The notes: generated by a model not told the origin, from the letters alone. A stretch of DNA of 64,000 nt from Nothophaeocryptopus gaeumannii (GCA_031771865.1 JASISA010000023.1:1612001-1676000); one strand, 5' to 3'; shown: positions 52,100-63,864, counted from the first letter of the stretch. Numbers and translations are program-made.

Positions 52100-53442
52100 C
52101 AGAACAACGACAACATTACCACTAGTTCTGAAGCGTTTTCTGCTCAAGCCATCTTCGCCGACTTCACTAAAGAATTGACGGTTGCCTTGCATACGCCGGA
52201 AGGCGCTAACCCCTAAAACACCTGCTCCGTATACCGCGAAAAGAGCACCTAGATCCGATTAGCACATCCCGTGAAGAACGATGGCCCAACTCACCAATAC
52301 TGTAGAACTCGCTCGTAAAGATCTTCAATACAACCAAAGCAAAGCTGAACTGGCTCAGACTCGTCCGTATGTAGGCTCCTTCAAATGTCCTCTGCGCCGC
52401 TCGAATCTCAACCAATTCTTGAGGTGTCAAGACTACAGAGCGAGCACGATGAAGACGCAGCCGGTAGCGGGATTGGGCATGGCGAGTCTGCGAACGCTTT
52501 AGAGATGCACCTGGCAAATGGAGAAAAGGAGATGGACAGCGTTGAGTGCTGGCCGGGTGTGGTTCTGGGGTTCTCCGATGTTGGGCATGTCGAAGTCAAG
52601 GATACGATGAAACGCGTGAGAGGGGAGATTTGAGGAAGCCTGGGTGCTGGATGATGAGGAGGTCGGAAGGCTGCACGGCTACTCACCTCGAACATGGTGC
52701 GCTACCGGCACATGCTATCTGTGGAGATGGTAGCAGGACTGGCAGTGGGGTCGATGATGGCTGTATGGTTGCTGTTCTCTTGGAATGTGCCGAGGGCGAT
52801 GAGGTGAAGTCGTCGGAAGCTGTGGCGCCAAGTGCTTGCCGCTGATCTGTTTTACAAGTGCGCACGTCTTCTCCTCTTATCTTCTCATGCGCAACTCCCA
52901 ACAACACCTCCGCCTGTAGCTACCCACGCCTTTCTGACGGGCGGCGAGGGTGTGATCATCGATGTAGGCAAGGAATGCGCGCCGGGTGGTGGTTCCGTTG
53001 CCTTGCAACAACCCCACCCAGCACGCCCTCACCTCCTCACCTCCCTGGCCCTCGCGCCGTCGAATGGGGACCACCCTCCCACCTCACCCAGCAGCCTTCC
53101 CTTCCTCTTCCATTTCCCCCCAATCCACACACACACACACACATCTCCATCTCTCCTCGCCCGTGCAGCTGCACCATTTCCCATCGGTGCACATATATTT
53201 CCTCCACCTCACAGCTAACATTCGCGGTGTCTCGCCTCCTCCGCCAGCAAGGCGGGTTTCCGAAGCTCAACAAGCTCACAGGACCCTGTACTACCCTCAC
53301 CGCGAGCTTGTCACGTCGCTTCTCACGCGTTCAGGCGCCAGCTGCTTGTGCAAACAGATCGAACAAGCTACTTGGCTCTCTCTTCTACTTCGGCAATCCG
53401 TCCCTAGCTCAGGACCCACTACAGCGAAACAGCATCCCGAAC
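52100..53442. other. Intergenic / long open 5' region of RNase H1
   Basis: 1.3 kb. The RNase H1 frame stays open upstream to an ATG at 52858 without a stop, across a CA repeat. The last 60 codons before 53443 read like a mitochondrial presequence (SLSRRFSRVQAPAACANRSN). No separate gene is supported between 52100 and 52850. Confidence 0.4.
53126..53143. repeat. (CA)9 microsatellite upstream of RNase H1
   Basis: Nine uninterrupted CA dinucleotides, about 300 bases before the preferred RNase H1 start codon. Confidence 0.85.
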
Positions 53443-54747
53443 ATGGTCTCCATGGCCGACATCCAAGGATTCAATGGCTTCACAGCCGTCAACCCAACTC
53501 CAGCAGCGGCACCTCTACCAGCACCTGCGGCAGGGACGAAGAGGAAGCGCGACTCAAAGTCTGTCATGAAGTTCTACGCAGTGCGAGTTGGCAAGGAGCC
53601 TGGCATCTACCGCACTTGGACAGAGTGTCTCGACCAGGTCCGAGGCTTCCCAAAGGCCATGTTCAAGTCATTCACATCATTGAGCGACGCAGAGGCCTTC
53701 TTGAACAATGAGGGAGACTCGAAAGACACGAAGATCACAAAGTACTACGGTGTACAATCAGGACGGAACCCAGGAGTCTACACGAATTGGCAAGATGTGC
53801 TTGATCAGATCACAGGGTGGAAAGGTCCAAAGCATAAGGGGTTCAAGACGAGAACAGAGGCTGAGCAGTACGTTGCGGAGGGACCAGCAGCACTGGCCAG
53901 TGCCGGAGCGGACGTACCGGTCGGCAGCATCGAGCCTGGCGAGCCGGCTTCGAAGAAAGTAAAGAGCAGCAAATCGAAGAAAGGGAATGGTATCAAAGAA
54001 GAGGGCAGCCCAACCTATATCATTGATCAGGGCGAATACGATGCAGGGGACGCGCCTCTGCCAGACGATGCGGAAGATGGCTTCGACAGAGACATCATCC
54101 TGGACCCCATCACAAACGGCGCCAGATACAAGACCCGAGAAGAGCGAGAGATGATGACATACCATGCTGCACGACCAGTCAAGGAGGCAGCGATCAGGAT
54201 ATACACAGACGGTAGCTCGCTCGCAAACGGACAAGCAGGAGCTTGGGGAGGTGTAGGCGTCTACTTCGGACCAGCCGACAGACGCAACATCAGCGAGCCC
54301 TTACAAGGAACCAAGCAAACCAACCAACGCGCCGAGCTAACAGCCATGGTCCGCGCATTGGAAGTAGCACCTCGAGACCGCAAAGTTGTCATCGTCAGCG
54401 ATAGCAAATACGCCATCGACTGCGTAACAGACTGGTTCCACAACTGGCAACGAAACGGTTGGGTGAACTCTTCGAGGAAGCCAGTGGAGAACAAGGACTT
54501 GGTTCAGAAAATCATTGACTTGCTGGAGGAGCGGTTCCGTCTGAACGCTCATCGTATGGAAGATTACGGTGAGGAAGATATATCGCAAACAGACAAGAGA
54601 GCTCACTGGGACCGTGGACCAGCTGGGGTCAAGTTCGAGTGGGTGAAGGGTCATGACAAGGATGAAGGCAACAATGCCGCGGACAATCTCGCTACTGCCG
54701 GTGCGAGGACGGCGAGAGAGCTGGGTGCAGAGGTCAGCCTTGACTAG
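53443..54747 (+). CDS. RNH1: Ribonuclease H1 with two hybrid-binding domains
   Basis: Endonuclease that cuts the RNA strand of RNA-DNA hybrids (R-loops, primers) in nucleus and possibly mitochondria. From ATG 53443 the product is 434 residues. Two RNase H1 hybrid-binding domains lie at about 43-90 (FYAVRVGKEPGIYRTWTEC) and 100-147 (YYGVQSGRNPGVYTNWQDV), followed by a Lys-rich linker and the catalytic domain at 246-425. Metal-binding and catalytic residues are Asp256 (YTDGS), Glu298 (QRAELT), Asp320 (VSDSKYAID), His404 (KGHDKDEG) and Asp414. Start 53443 follows an in-frame open 5' region; Met at 53452 is an alternative, and an upstream start at 52858 cannot be excluded. A Lys/Arg nuclear signal GTKRKRD follows at 31-37. 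Confidence 0.93.
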   Translation: MVSMADIQGFNGFTAVNPTPAAAPLPAPAAGTKRKRDSKSVMKFYAVRVGKEPGIYRTWTECLDQVRGFPKAMFKSFTSLSDAEAFLNNEGDSKDTKITKYYGVQSGRNPGVYTNWQDVLDQITGWKGPKHKGFKTRTEAEQYVAEGPAALASAGADVPVGSIEPGEPASKKVKSSKSKKGNGIKEEGSPTYIIDQGEYDAGDAPLPDDAEDGFDRDIILDPITNGARYKTREEREMMTYHAARPVKEAAIRIYTDGSSLANGQAGAWGGVGVYFGPADRRNISEPLQGTKQTNQRAELTAMVRALEVAPRDRKVVIVSDSKYAIDCVTDWFHNWQRNGWVNSSRKPVENKDLVQKIIDLLEERFRLNAHRMEDYGEEDISQTDKRAHWDRGPAGVKFEWVKGHDKDEGNNAADNLATAGARTARELGAEVSLD

Positions 54748-55036
54748 GAGTGAGGCTGGCAACGCGCAATGAATGGGTCTTACCGAAAAGCGATTTTTAC
54801 TGGCGAGGCGCAGGGCGTCTATAGAGAGGGCCATGGTATTGATGCTAGGTATGTTCGTAATGTGCAGTCAAAATGATAATGCCAACATCATGAATTATAC
54901 AACTTCTCATATGCAATTGTCGCTATGCTAGAATGCTCAAGGTAATGTCCCTCGCGCGCTGAACTCGTAAGCAGGCGCTATGCAATACACCCTCAAGAAA
55001 CGCCACGCTAAGATCGCCCATCGGTAAAGAGTGTTC

Positions 55037-56215
55037 TCATGCCTGCTTGGGCGCAGCATCCTTCGCCTCCTTCTGCTTCTTCGTCCTCTCCTCCGCGGCT
55101 CTCGCCATGATCTCCCTCCGACCAAGCGGCTCACCAGACCCAGAACCAGCGCTCGATCCATTCGAAACGCCGAGAACGTACTGTCCGCCTTCCCATCCTC
55201 CCTCGTCCGCTTCTTCATCTACACTTTCATCTTCAGGATTGAAGAATTCCCCTCCTCCAACTGAGTGTCCGCCTCGTCTCCAGTCGTTCTTCTCCACTTC
55301 GCCCTCGATCTCGCGACAGAGTTTCCAGAAGTTCTGGTCATGCGGTCCCCAGACATTGTGTGCGAGTTCGTGACAGAGGGTCTTACGGATGACTTTGTAG
55401 TCTCTATACCCGTCATACGCATCTGTTCGTAATCGCAATTCAATCACTTCGCCACGATTTCGATTCAGACCCAATGTCCTCGACTCGTGAGTTGTGTGTT
55501 CGGCGGGGTTCATCTCAGTAAGGAGTCCAACCGAGAATCCGTGTCTGCGCATGGAAGCTTTGATGCCCGCGTCGTCTGCGAGTCGTTCAAGGAAACGCTG
55601 GCTCTTTTCCGGGTTGGGAAGGTATGGCAGCGGTCGTATCGTGTGGAAAGTAAAGCGCGCATCGTCTTGCACTTTCTTCCAATCGCGGTTCTTGTGTGCT
55701 TTGACTTTGCGGCCTGCTTGGAGGGCTGTTCTCCGTCTGTTGATCCGCGCTTTACGTTCTGCGATATCGGTTTCTAGCTCTTGTACTTCTGCGGTTGTCG
55801 CGCCCATGAGGACGATCTTCTTGCCATGTAGAGACTTGATCAGCAGGCTCGGGTCTTTGAAAGGAGGCTTTAGTAAGCCGACTTTGGGAGTGATGAGGAA
55901 CTTCTGATGCGCAGGCGGGATGTGTAGATCTTCGGCGACTGTATCTGAGAGGTCTTGTATCGTCGCATCGTCGTGGTATATCGGAATTTCGATCGGCTTG
56001 TTGTGTTGTTGGACGGCAAGTCGGAAGACGGGCTCCATCTCTACCTCGTCCTCGACATCGCTAATGTTCTCGACGTGCGATAGCCCGCTGGACGATATCG
56101 AGTCGTCGTCTTCTCGGTTCTTCATGTCGACTGCTGCTTGGAACTTGCAAGGAGAGATGTCTGGGCCCGACATAGCTTGAAGGCACTTGCGGGCTTCGGG
56201 GCAATGAGGTATCAT
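55037..56215 (-). CDS. Ubiquitin-like / WLM-domain metalloprotease (Wss1 family)
   Basis: One exon for 392 residues. A ubiquitin-like fold occupies about residues 63-140 (FRLAVQQHNKPIEIPIY, DLHIPPAHQKFLI). The WLM zinc-protease domain spans about 185-310 with the active-site motif HELAHNVWGPHD at 282-293: His282, His286 and His292 would bind zinc and Glu283 is the catalytic base. This ubiquitin-plus-WLM arrangement is known from fission yeast and plants; the family includes Wss1, which cleaves DNA-protein crosslinks, but the ubiquitin-like subgroup is less studied. The start may be Met1 (56215), Met15 or Met31, as all precede the first domain. It is convergent with RNase H1, 290 bases apart. 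Confidence 0.9.
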   Translation of the reverse strand: MIPHCPEARKCLQAMSGPDISPCKFQAAVDMKNREDDDSISSSGLSHVENISDVEDEVEMEPVFRLAVQQHNKPIEIPIYHDDATIQDLSDTVAEDLHIPPAHQKFLITPKVGLLKPPFKDPSLLIKSLHGKKIVLMGATTAEVQELETDIAERKARINRRRTALQAGRKVKAHKNRDWKKVQDDARFTFHTIRPLPYLPNPEKSQRFLERLADDAGIKASMRRHGFSVGLLTEMNPAEHTTHESRTLGLNRNRGEVIELRLRTDAYDGYRDYKVIRKTLCHELAHNVWGPHDQNFWKLCREIEGEVEKNDWRRGGHSVGGGEFFNPEDESVDEEADEGGWEGGQYVLGVSNGSSAGSGSGEPLGRREIMARAAEERTKKQKEAKDAAPKQA

Positions 56216-56802
56216 GCGTTTATGTTTCCTCGTAGGCAGTAGGATAGATGTTGCAGGGATGATGACTGCCTGAGCCGGGTTGTTGGTGCAGGTGACAAGT
56301 AAGGCAGCAAGGAGACGATCAATTATATGTACCTATTGCATCGTGCAAGCAACAGCGCCCAGGTGGAATCGTTGAATAGTAATGCAAGTCTGGAGAGATG
56401 TGGAAAGATTGCCACGGCCCGACGTCGAAGTTCAAAGAACGGCGGGTCGCTGACATATCGTCATCGCTGTGGCTTGGCACAGCCACAAGTGAATGGTCGG
56501 CAATCACTTCGGGCAGCGAGAAGGTCTGATGCTTCCTAAGCTTTGTCTTCCGACTGCCTATTTCACCTATTGCGAATTTTCGCGAACTATACGAGCCGCT
56601 GGCTCAAACTCAATTGATCTGCTGTGCAACCGTACGGATCGCTCTTGCCGCTCCACTTGCACCACCCGGTCTTAACACACGAACGCCGAACACCAAAGCC
56701 TATGCGCAGAATGGTATCATGAAAATTTTTGGCATTTCTCGTAATGCGTAAGAGCCCGCTGCTCCCGCATCAGATTTCGCGTATTCTTCAAGACTTCATT
56801 TC
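56216..56802. other. Intergenic, no gene seen
   Basis: 587 bases between the WLM gene start and the 3' end of the MARVEL-like gene on the same strand. Only short overlapping frames are present. Confidence 0.4.
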
Positions 56803-57398
56803 TCAGACACCCTGCATATGCATGTTCGGACCTGCCTTTCGCTCGCCGCTGCGTCTCGTACGGAGAACGTGAAGCACAGCCATGGCGGTGGTGCCAGCCC
56901 AGAGCGCCCTGTATGTGATCCAACGTCAGGACATTGCTCATCGATTCATCGGCATGTTCGGTACTCACCATTCGAATGCCCCAAACGCGCTAGCTGCCTT
57001 CGCAGCTGAACATACGTGACCGAAGCAGACGCGATCCGAAAGGAACACCGCAAGCGCGATGAACCCGGCAAGCCAGAAGATCATCGTGATTGTCTCCACG
57101 CCGAGTATCGCATGGTGCGCCATCGTCTCCGAGAATCGCCATGGCACGATGATGAGGTAGAGGAGTGCGAGGATCGTCCATACCGAGCAGAAGAGGAGGT
57201 AGTTGATTTGCGAAGGCGAGAAGGAGTGCCAGTAACCACTCCACCAGTTTGCGACTGCAAGGTATGTCAGTGTACCCGGCTCACGGGCGGAAGAACCGAG
57301 GCTTTCTCACCGTAGGCTGTCAGACCGAGGATGATGACTGTAAATATGGCTTGCACTACGCGGCAGCAGAGCACCACGAAGGATGAGTTGAATGCCAT
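56803..57398 (-). CDS. MARVEL-like four-helix membrane protein
   Basis: Small integral membrane protein of 159 residues, visible only after splicing. Exons 57311-57398, 56969-57254 and 56803-56908 with introns 57255-57310 and 56909-56968, all GT-AG and frame-consistent. Four hydrophobic segments are seen: VVLCCRVVQAIFTVIILGLTAY (about 8-29), INYLLFCSVWTILALLYLIIV (48-68), ILGVETITMIFWLAGFIALAVFL (80-102) and ALWAGTTAMAVLHVL (126-140). Spacing and the aromatic/Gly pattern fit fungal MARVEL-domain proteins, which occur in plasma membrane or transport-vesicle membranes. Function is not known. The start at 57398 has a good context (GACATGG) and begins the first helix directly. Confidence 0.8.
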
Positions 57399-58942
57399 GT
57401 CGTGTTCCGGCTCGAGCACCGAACGTGCGTCTTGCGCAACTTTCTGCAGCCCTTTCCCGTACTCTGTGCTTCAATACCTTGCGAGAAGAAGATCCAGCGG
57501 AGCAGGCAGCCGATAAACTTGCAGCCAGGCGAGGTCGAGGCGGGGTGAAGGTAGCACAATAGAGCAGCGAAAATTGATGCTCGTGTCGCCCTGCGTGCCG
57601 TTCCAGGCCACTCAAAGCGCGTGATCAGATATGGAGGTCAGTCGCGTCGATGTGGCGTTGAGTGGAGGGAAAGGAATGCCAGCAGTCAAACTCTCCTCTT
57701 TCTTTGAAACACAGCTGCTGCGTATCGAATTACCGATAAAAGCATGAGCTCGGGGTTTCGCGACAAGGTATATCGTAGAATCGCAACTGCACTGCTGCGC
57801 GGGCGGGAACGTTTGTCAAACAATATTAGGGGGATGTAGGAGGTGATGTTTGATAGAAGAAAGCGGGAGACGCAGCGACTCAGAGGTCGACATGTAGCCG
57901 TATTAATTGCGCGTTTCGCGTCGCTTGTGTGTCAAGAGACCGCAGTGAAGCATGATGACGCGCGCCACTACTAGCCAGAGGCTTTGTACTGGGGCTGCGA
58001 GAATGGTATGATCGCAGGTCGCAGAAGTGAATAATGAGAAGGTTGTCTTGGTTCGGTGCAAGAAGCAGGATTGGCGCAGCAAGCTGCCGGTTGTGAAACG
58101 CGGTGTGCCTGCGAGCCAACCGCCAACACCCTGCACCATCTTCCAACCTTCGATGTTTCTTCGCGAATGAATGCTTCAGGTTTGTTTGACTTTGCGACAC
58201 ACTTCTTCCGCCAACCCGGATCGTCCGTATTCCTATTCTTGTCACGATGATATCCACAGCAGCGTTATATCCATTCGTTGCTCATATCTTCAGTCGATAA
58301 CGCTGCACTCGAGAGTAGGTACATGTAGGAAGAAGCGCCGACGTCCTCGCGAACCCGCATACAACTCCTCCACTACCACTTCACAGGATGTTTGACTACC
58401 GAAGAAACAAGTTTCTCCCACCCATGAACAGCTGAATGAAGCCCCAGTCAGCGGGCTCACCTACCCCACGAGGACGACCGCCACGTCTGGGCCACGTCAC
58501 GTACATGTTCGCAGAGCATCGCGCTCATGCAGTCTGAAGGACTGTGTGATCTCAGCCACGCGAGATGTCGTGTCTCGGCATCTGCTTTGCCGTGTGGCCA
58601 AGCGATGGCACCCTCGAAACCGAACGAACCATTTCCAACTACAGTCGACGGCTTGGTCAGCGAGTCGCCCGATCTATGCGCCTCAACCGCGTGAGACCAT
58701 CAATCGTCAAATCTGTAAGAAAGAGGTGCCACAAGCGGCTCCCAATCGTGCTACTCTGTTCAGGATATTTTTGTTTGCTACAAAAGCAATGTATCTCTTT
58801 TCCACGGCGAACACATCATCTGTCCTCAGATCTTTCTCTTCCCAAATCTATAAGAGCAAAAACGTCTCAACACATGTCCTCAGAATAACGCCTTGCTTGC
58901 TATGCAAAGCCGACAATGTCCCTCTTCCCAAATTGCTGTCTC
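57399..58942. other. Long intergenic stretch, no gene seen
   Basis: 1.5 kb upstream of the MARVEL-like gene and downstream of the acyl-CoA synthetase. A 163-codon plus-strand frame (58546-59037) overlaps the end of the acyl-CoA synthetase and has no domain; it is treated as a shadow. Confidence 0.4.
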
Positions 58943-61116
58943 CTACAACTTCGACTTCGGCTTGCTCTCAGTCTCAATCTCAGCATACATCTCATCAATT
59001 ACATGGCGATACTTCTTCGCGGTTTGCGGCCGTTTGAGCTTCAATCTGTAATCATTGTCAGCAATGTTTTCTCCTGTCCTTGTTGATCAGAAATCATTTA
59101 CGTCGGAGTGAGCAGCTCATTATCAATGCTAAAAGGCTCCAACATCAACCTCACACCCCTCACATTTTCATAACTGTTAAACTTGGCCTTCTTGCCGACC
59201 TTACTCATTTCTCGCAGAACGGCTTTCTGGACCTTCTTCTCAGCAGCAGCCGCCTCGACAGCCTTGAGATCAGTCGGGTTGACCTTCTTGCCAACGACTT
59301 TCTCAACCCACGGCGCGAAGATATCTGGCTGGACGCCGAAGACGGCCACGAGGTTCGCTTGGGAGCTGTCGCCGTGCACGTAACCTTGCGCGAGGAAAGG
59401 CAGGTTGCCGAGGTATACGTTTTCGATCCTCTCAGGTGAGATGTACTCTCCCTGGGCGAGCTTGAGGACATTCTTTCTTCGGTCGACGATTCGGAAACGG
59501 CCCATTTCATCGATCTCACAGATATCGCCTGTCAAAAACCAGCCGTCCTCGGTGAACGCCTTCTTGGTCTCTTCCGGGTTCTTGAAGTATTCTCTGAAGA
59601 CTGTGGGTCCACGCACCAGCAGCTCTCCACGAGGGTATGGCTTATCGGTTGAGAGGTAGTCCATGTCCGGAACGTCCATCAGGCAGAGCTCAGTGGTGGG
59701 AGTAACAGCACCGCAATTGCCGGCACTCAGGTCGCCCTCCAACTGGGCAAGAGCGATAGCATAAGTCTCGGTAAGTCCATATCCCTGATAGAAGTTATTC
59801 GCAAATACAACCCGCAGGAATTGCTGGAGACTAGGGTCGATGGGAGCAGAACCCGAGACCATGGTCTTCGCTCGGTCAAGACCGAGAGCAGCAGCAACCT
59901 TCTTCGCCCAGATGCGATCATAGAGGAAATGTCGGTTCGTCGCCTTGCCTGCCGGAGCCTTGGTCAGGTTGGTCATCTTAGTATCGATGATGCGTCTTGA
60001 CAATGCTCCTCTAAAGCCAGGCGCTTCTAGGGTCTGCGCCTTGATGGCCCCTCCAAATCTGTTGTACAATCGTGGCACAGACGTAAAGGCATTCGGTCGG
60101 AGAAGTTTGAAATCGTCGACCAGTTCCAAGATGTTACCATGGAAGTATCCGATTGCAACACCGGCCCAGAGAGCACTGTGTTCCGTCACGCGCTGGAAGA
60201 TGTGAGCCAGAGGGAGATAGGAGCATATCGTGCTGTTGGTCTCCTGTCTGCAGACACAGAGAGAAGCCGAAGCAGCTGCTACCGCGTTGTAGTGAGTCAA
60301 GATGACACCCTTGGGATTGCCGGTCGTTCCAGAGGTGTAGTTGATGGTCACAGTATCCTCTGGGCGAGGTGGGTGGTAGGGACGTGGAGATGCCTCGCCG
60401 ATCGCTTCAACATCCTTCATCTCGAGAATCTCAATCCCGACCTCTTTCGCCACGGCATTCAACAAATCCTTCTTCGACGTTCCCGGAAGCTCACCCTGCG
60501 TAGACAGAGGATCCAGGGAAATGACGAGCTTCAAGGAAGGACATCTTGGAGCCAACTTCAATAGCGTCGGAATATGCGACACCGAAGAAACCACACAAGT
60601 CAGCCCAGCATGATTGATGATGAACTCACACGCATCAGGACCAAGCGTATCGTACAGCGATACACTGTACAGCGCCTGGGACATGCAAGCCAGATCTGTG
60701 ATTTGCCATTCCGGTCTGTTCTGGCACCACAGTCCAACACCGTATTGTCTGCCCGTCACGCCCACCTTCTCATGCAGCGCTACGAGACCCACACCGAAAT
60801 TGGCTCTTCGCTTTTGCACCTCGCCGTAAGTCTGCCAGACGTATGGGCCCCAGACTTGCTTGACGGGATCGTAATTGCGATGGCCCAAGCATCTGTTATG
60901 CGGCACGCGCTTGGCCGACTGCTCGAAGAATTCGTGCGCGGTGGTTATAGAGGGATCGAGCGAGTAGAGAATGCCGTCCTTCTGCCTCCAATGTCGGTAC
61001 ACTTCACTGCGGCCTTCCTTCTTGCTGCCAGGTACGGTGATCGAGTATGGAGCTCCATGTGGAGGCGGAGGAACGATCTTATCCGCCTCGTCGAGTGCCA
61101 ACAGTCCTAGTCCCAT
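58943..61116 (-). CDS. FAA1: Long-chain fatty-acid CoA ligase
   Basis: Activates long-chain fatty acids to acyl-CoA through an acyl-AMP intermediate, supplying lipid synthesis and beta-oxidation. Two exons (59102-61116 and 58943-59045, intron 59046-59101) give 705 residues, as in yeast Faa1/Faa4. The ATP/AMP motif YTSGTTGNPKG is at 260-270, the GYGLTE motif (in NNFYQGYGLTETYA) and the WFLTGDICE / RRKNVLKLAQGEYISPE fatty-acyl signature are present, all intact. The last intron restores the C-terminus TLKLKRPQTAKKYR, where the family's conserved C-terminal lysine-rich element lies. No signal peptide or strong membrane helix is visible, so it is probably peripheral on ER, peroxisome or lipid droplet. 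The FAA1 label denotes the family, not a proven orthologue among paralogues. Confidence 0.94.
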
Positions 61117-62370
61117 GTTTTCGGTCGTGTGTATCGAATCTTTCTGCGAATTCCCGCTCTTTCCTTCGGCTACCTGCAGCAGATGCTATACCAACTTCGT
61201 CCTACACACAAGCTTGTTTCTGGCCGTGCAACGTTATGCGGCCGTGTCCTCGGTTGAGGGCTTCGTCACCTCAAGAGATATGAGAAGGAGGAAATCGAAT
61301 GCTTGGTGAGATAGCGATTTCGTGACCGGCGACGCAAAAGATGGAGGATCTATAGATGTCGGGAATGATATGCAACCTGCCATGATGGGAACCAGTAATG
61401 TCAGCTACTTTGCCTCATCTCTCTCGTACATGAAACCACTTCTCATCTCCTCGTTGTCAATTTCCATCGGCGAGACCGAATTCATGACTTACAGGGTAAA
61501 GAGGTCTCGGCCCTCACAATCCAGGTGCCAGGCTCGCGGGAACAGCGAAAAGGCAGAATAACGCGCAGTTCGCACACAGCCCCGTGTCTATTCTGTACAA
61601 CCAGAACTAGAACAAGCAGAAGATGTAGATGGACGTAGATAGGGATAGAGGAGGAGGAGGAGGAGGAGGAGGAGGAGGAGGAGATGATGTAGGAAAGACC
61701 GGACCACATGAAATCACTTGACCTTTTCCACCACGAACGGACGGGCGAATGACCACGACCAGGGTTGATTGGGGGATGGGGGTGAAAGTGGCTCGGTCGG
61801 TGGACGTGAAGCAACGAGGCTGCAAGCTTGGGCGACCATCGTGCCGAGGCATCCTTCCACTGCGGCCAAAACTGCATTGGCCACGGACACGGACCCAAGA
61901 TTCAGAAGCAGCAACACGTCCGATGATGCGAAAAGCGCCCGCAGCAGATTGCATCTTCGTGTCGCATAACATCGTTATCGTGCACCTTGTCCCGAGGGAC
62001 ATAGTGATGGACATAGGGGGGTTTTCTGAGATCATTTGTAGGAAAGAAGTACAAGGTGCAAGGTGTTGTTCTTCACATGTCAGCGGACCAGCCCAGTAGT
62101 AACGAAAGTCAAGAGGAAAGAGCCGAAGCTCTAGCTCAACAGTTCTCGAGCTGTCCCGAGGCTGCCGAGCCGCTCCTCCTCTTCGGCGGCATCCATCGAC
62201 GAGGATCTTGGCTTGTGCAAGACGCTGAGAGCAGCATCACCACGCCATGGGATCGAAGTCGAATGTGCATGCGCTACGGAGTACATGGATCAAGGAGTAT
62301 CGGATCTCATTCACTTTGGGGTATTCTCGCCTTCTCGTCTTATATGTACAATCTTCACATGTTCAAGACA
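61117..62370. other. Intergenic, acyl-CoA synthetase / MET17, with GAG microsatellite
   Basis: 1.25 kb. Apart from the GAG repeat, only overlapping open frames without domains are seen (up to 176 codons, at 62056-62586, overlapping the MET17 3' end in antisense). Confidence 0.4.
61648..61683. repeat. (GAG)12 trinucleotide microsatellite
   Basis: Twelve uninterrupted GAG units in intergenic DNA, about 530 bases upstream of the acyl-CoA synthetase start. Confidence 0.9.
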
Positions 62371-63864
62371 TTAGACCGTGGGCTTCGTAGGCGCAGAAGC
62401 ATCGCCCAAAACCTCCGGGTCACCACCCTTCTCATTTGGCTTCGTGGCCGATACACTGAAAGACTGCTCGAAGTCGGCGATGATGTCGTCAATGTGCTCA
62501 GTACCGACAGAGATACGGATGAGATCCTATTCATGAGGTCAGTATCCGTAGAAGTTTCGCATGCGATATCATTCTCACCTCAGTAACGCCGCTGCTGACT
62601 TTCTCCTCATCACTGAGCTGCTCGTGCGTCGTGGTCCAAGGGTGAATAGCCAAAGTCTTAGCATCACCGACGTTGGCCAAGTTGGAGATGAGCTTGAAGT
62701 TGTCCACCACCTGGCTACCAGCCGCGCCGCCGCCCTTGACACCGAAAGAGAGCACACCACCAAAGCCTCTTGGCAGATACTTCTTCGCAAGCTGGTGGCT
62801 CTTGTGGCTCGTCAGGCCCAGATAGCTGACCCACGCGACATTGGGGTTCCTCTCTAGCCACTCGGCCAGCTTCTGCGCGTTCTGTGCGTGTCGCTCACCA
62901 CGCAAGCTCAGAGTCTCGACACCGAGAAGCAGCTGCTGAGCAGCGAATGGGTTGAGCGCAGCACCGAGATCGCGGAGAATCTCGACTCGCAGACGGATGA
63001 TGAAGGTGATGGCACCGAAAGTGTCCCAGAACTTGAGGCCGTGGTATCCATCTGAAGGCTCGCTCATCTGAGGGAAGCGCTTGCGAGCACCTGCTGAACC
63101 CCAGTCGAACTTGCCAGAGTCTACAACGACACCTCCAATGGTCGTACCATGGCCTCCAATCCACTTGGTCGCACTGTGCACCACAATATCTGCTCCGAAG
63201 TCGATTGGTCTGCAGAAGTAGCCACCAGCACCGAATGTGTTGTCCACCACCACTGGCACGCCAGCTGCATGTGCAATCTTGACAATCTTTTCAAAATCCG
63301 GGACGTTGTATCGAGGGTTGCCAATGGTCTCGAGGTAGACAGCTTTGGTCTTCTCGTCGATGACGCTCTTGAAGTCCTCCGGGTTGTCGCCGTTGACGAA
63401 CTTGGTGTTGATGCCGAGTCGGGGCATGAAGACCTTGAACTGGTTGTAGGTGCCGCCGTAGAGGTTGGAAGTTGAGACGATGTTGTCACCAGCGTGTGCC
63501 AGAGCCGCGATTGTCATGAACTGAGCAGACTGGCCAGACGCGGTAGCAAGAGCAGCAACACCGCCCTCGAGTGCTGCAATTCGCTTCTCCAAGACATCGA
63601 CGGTTGGGTTCATTATGCGGGAGTAGATGTTGCCGAACTCCTTGAGGCCGAACAGTCTCGCTCCGTGGGCCGAGTCATTGAAGGTGTAGGAGGTGGTGGC
63701 ATAGATGGGGACCGCACGAGACTTGGTTGTTGGATCAGGTTCGGCGCCTGTTCGATCATATTGCTGTCAGTCGCGTACAATACCAGCTATTCGGTACCGC
63801 CGTGATCCATACCTGCGTGCAGCTGCAGCGTCTCGAATCTGGGAGTATGCTCCTGGCCCGACAT
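62371..63864 (-). CDS. MET17: O-acetylhomoserine sulfhydrylase
   Basis: Pyridoxal-phosphate enzyme that makes homocysteine from O-acetylhomoserine and sulfide, a key step of sulfur assimilation in fungi. Three exons (63813-63864, 62579-63747, 62371-62526; introns 63748-63812 and 62527-62578) give 458 residues. Exon 1 encodes MSGQEHTPRFETLQLHAG; the join gives AGAEPDPTTKSRAVPIYATTSYTF, the family's N-terminal block. Cofactor contacts are visible: the Schiff-base lysine is Lys212 in HSATKWIGGHG, with VVVDNTFGAG before it and YSRIMNPT near residue 60. The last exon adds DLIRISVGTEHIDDIIADFEQ, the standard C-terminal signature. All key residues are intact. Confidence 0.95.

Noticed and set aside
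61607..62035. 142-codon minus-strand frame with a proline run
   Set aside because: The proline run is just the GAG microsatellite read in antisense; flanking composition is not protein-like.
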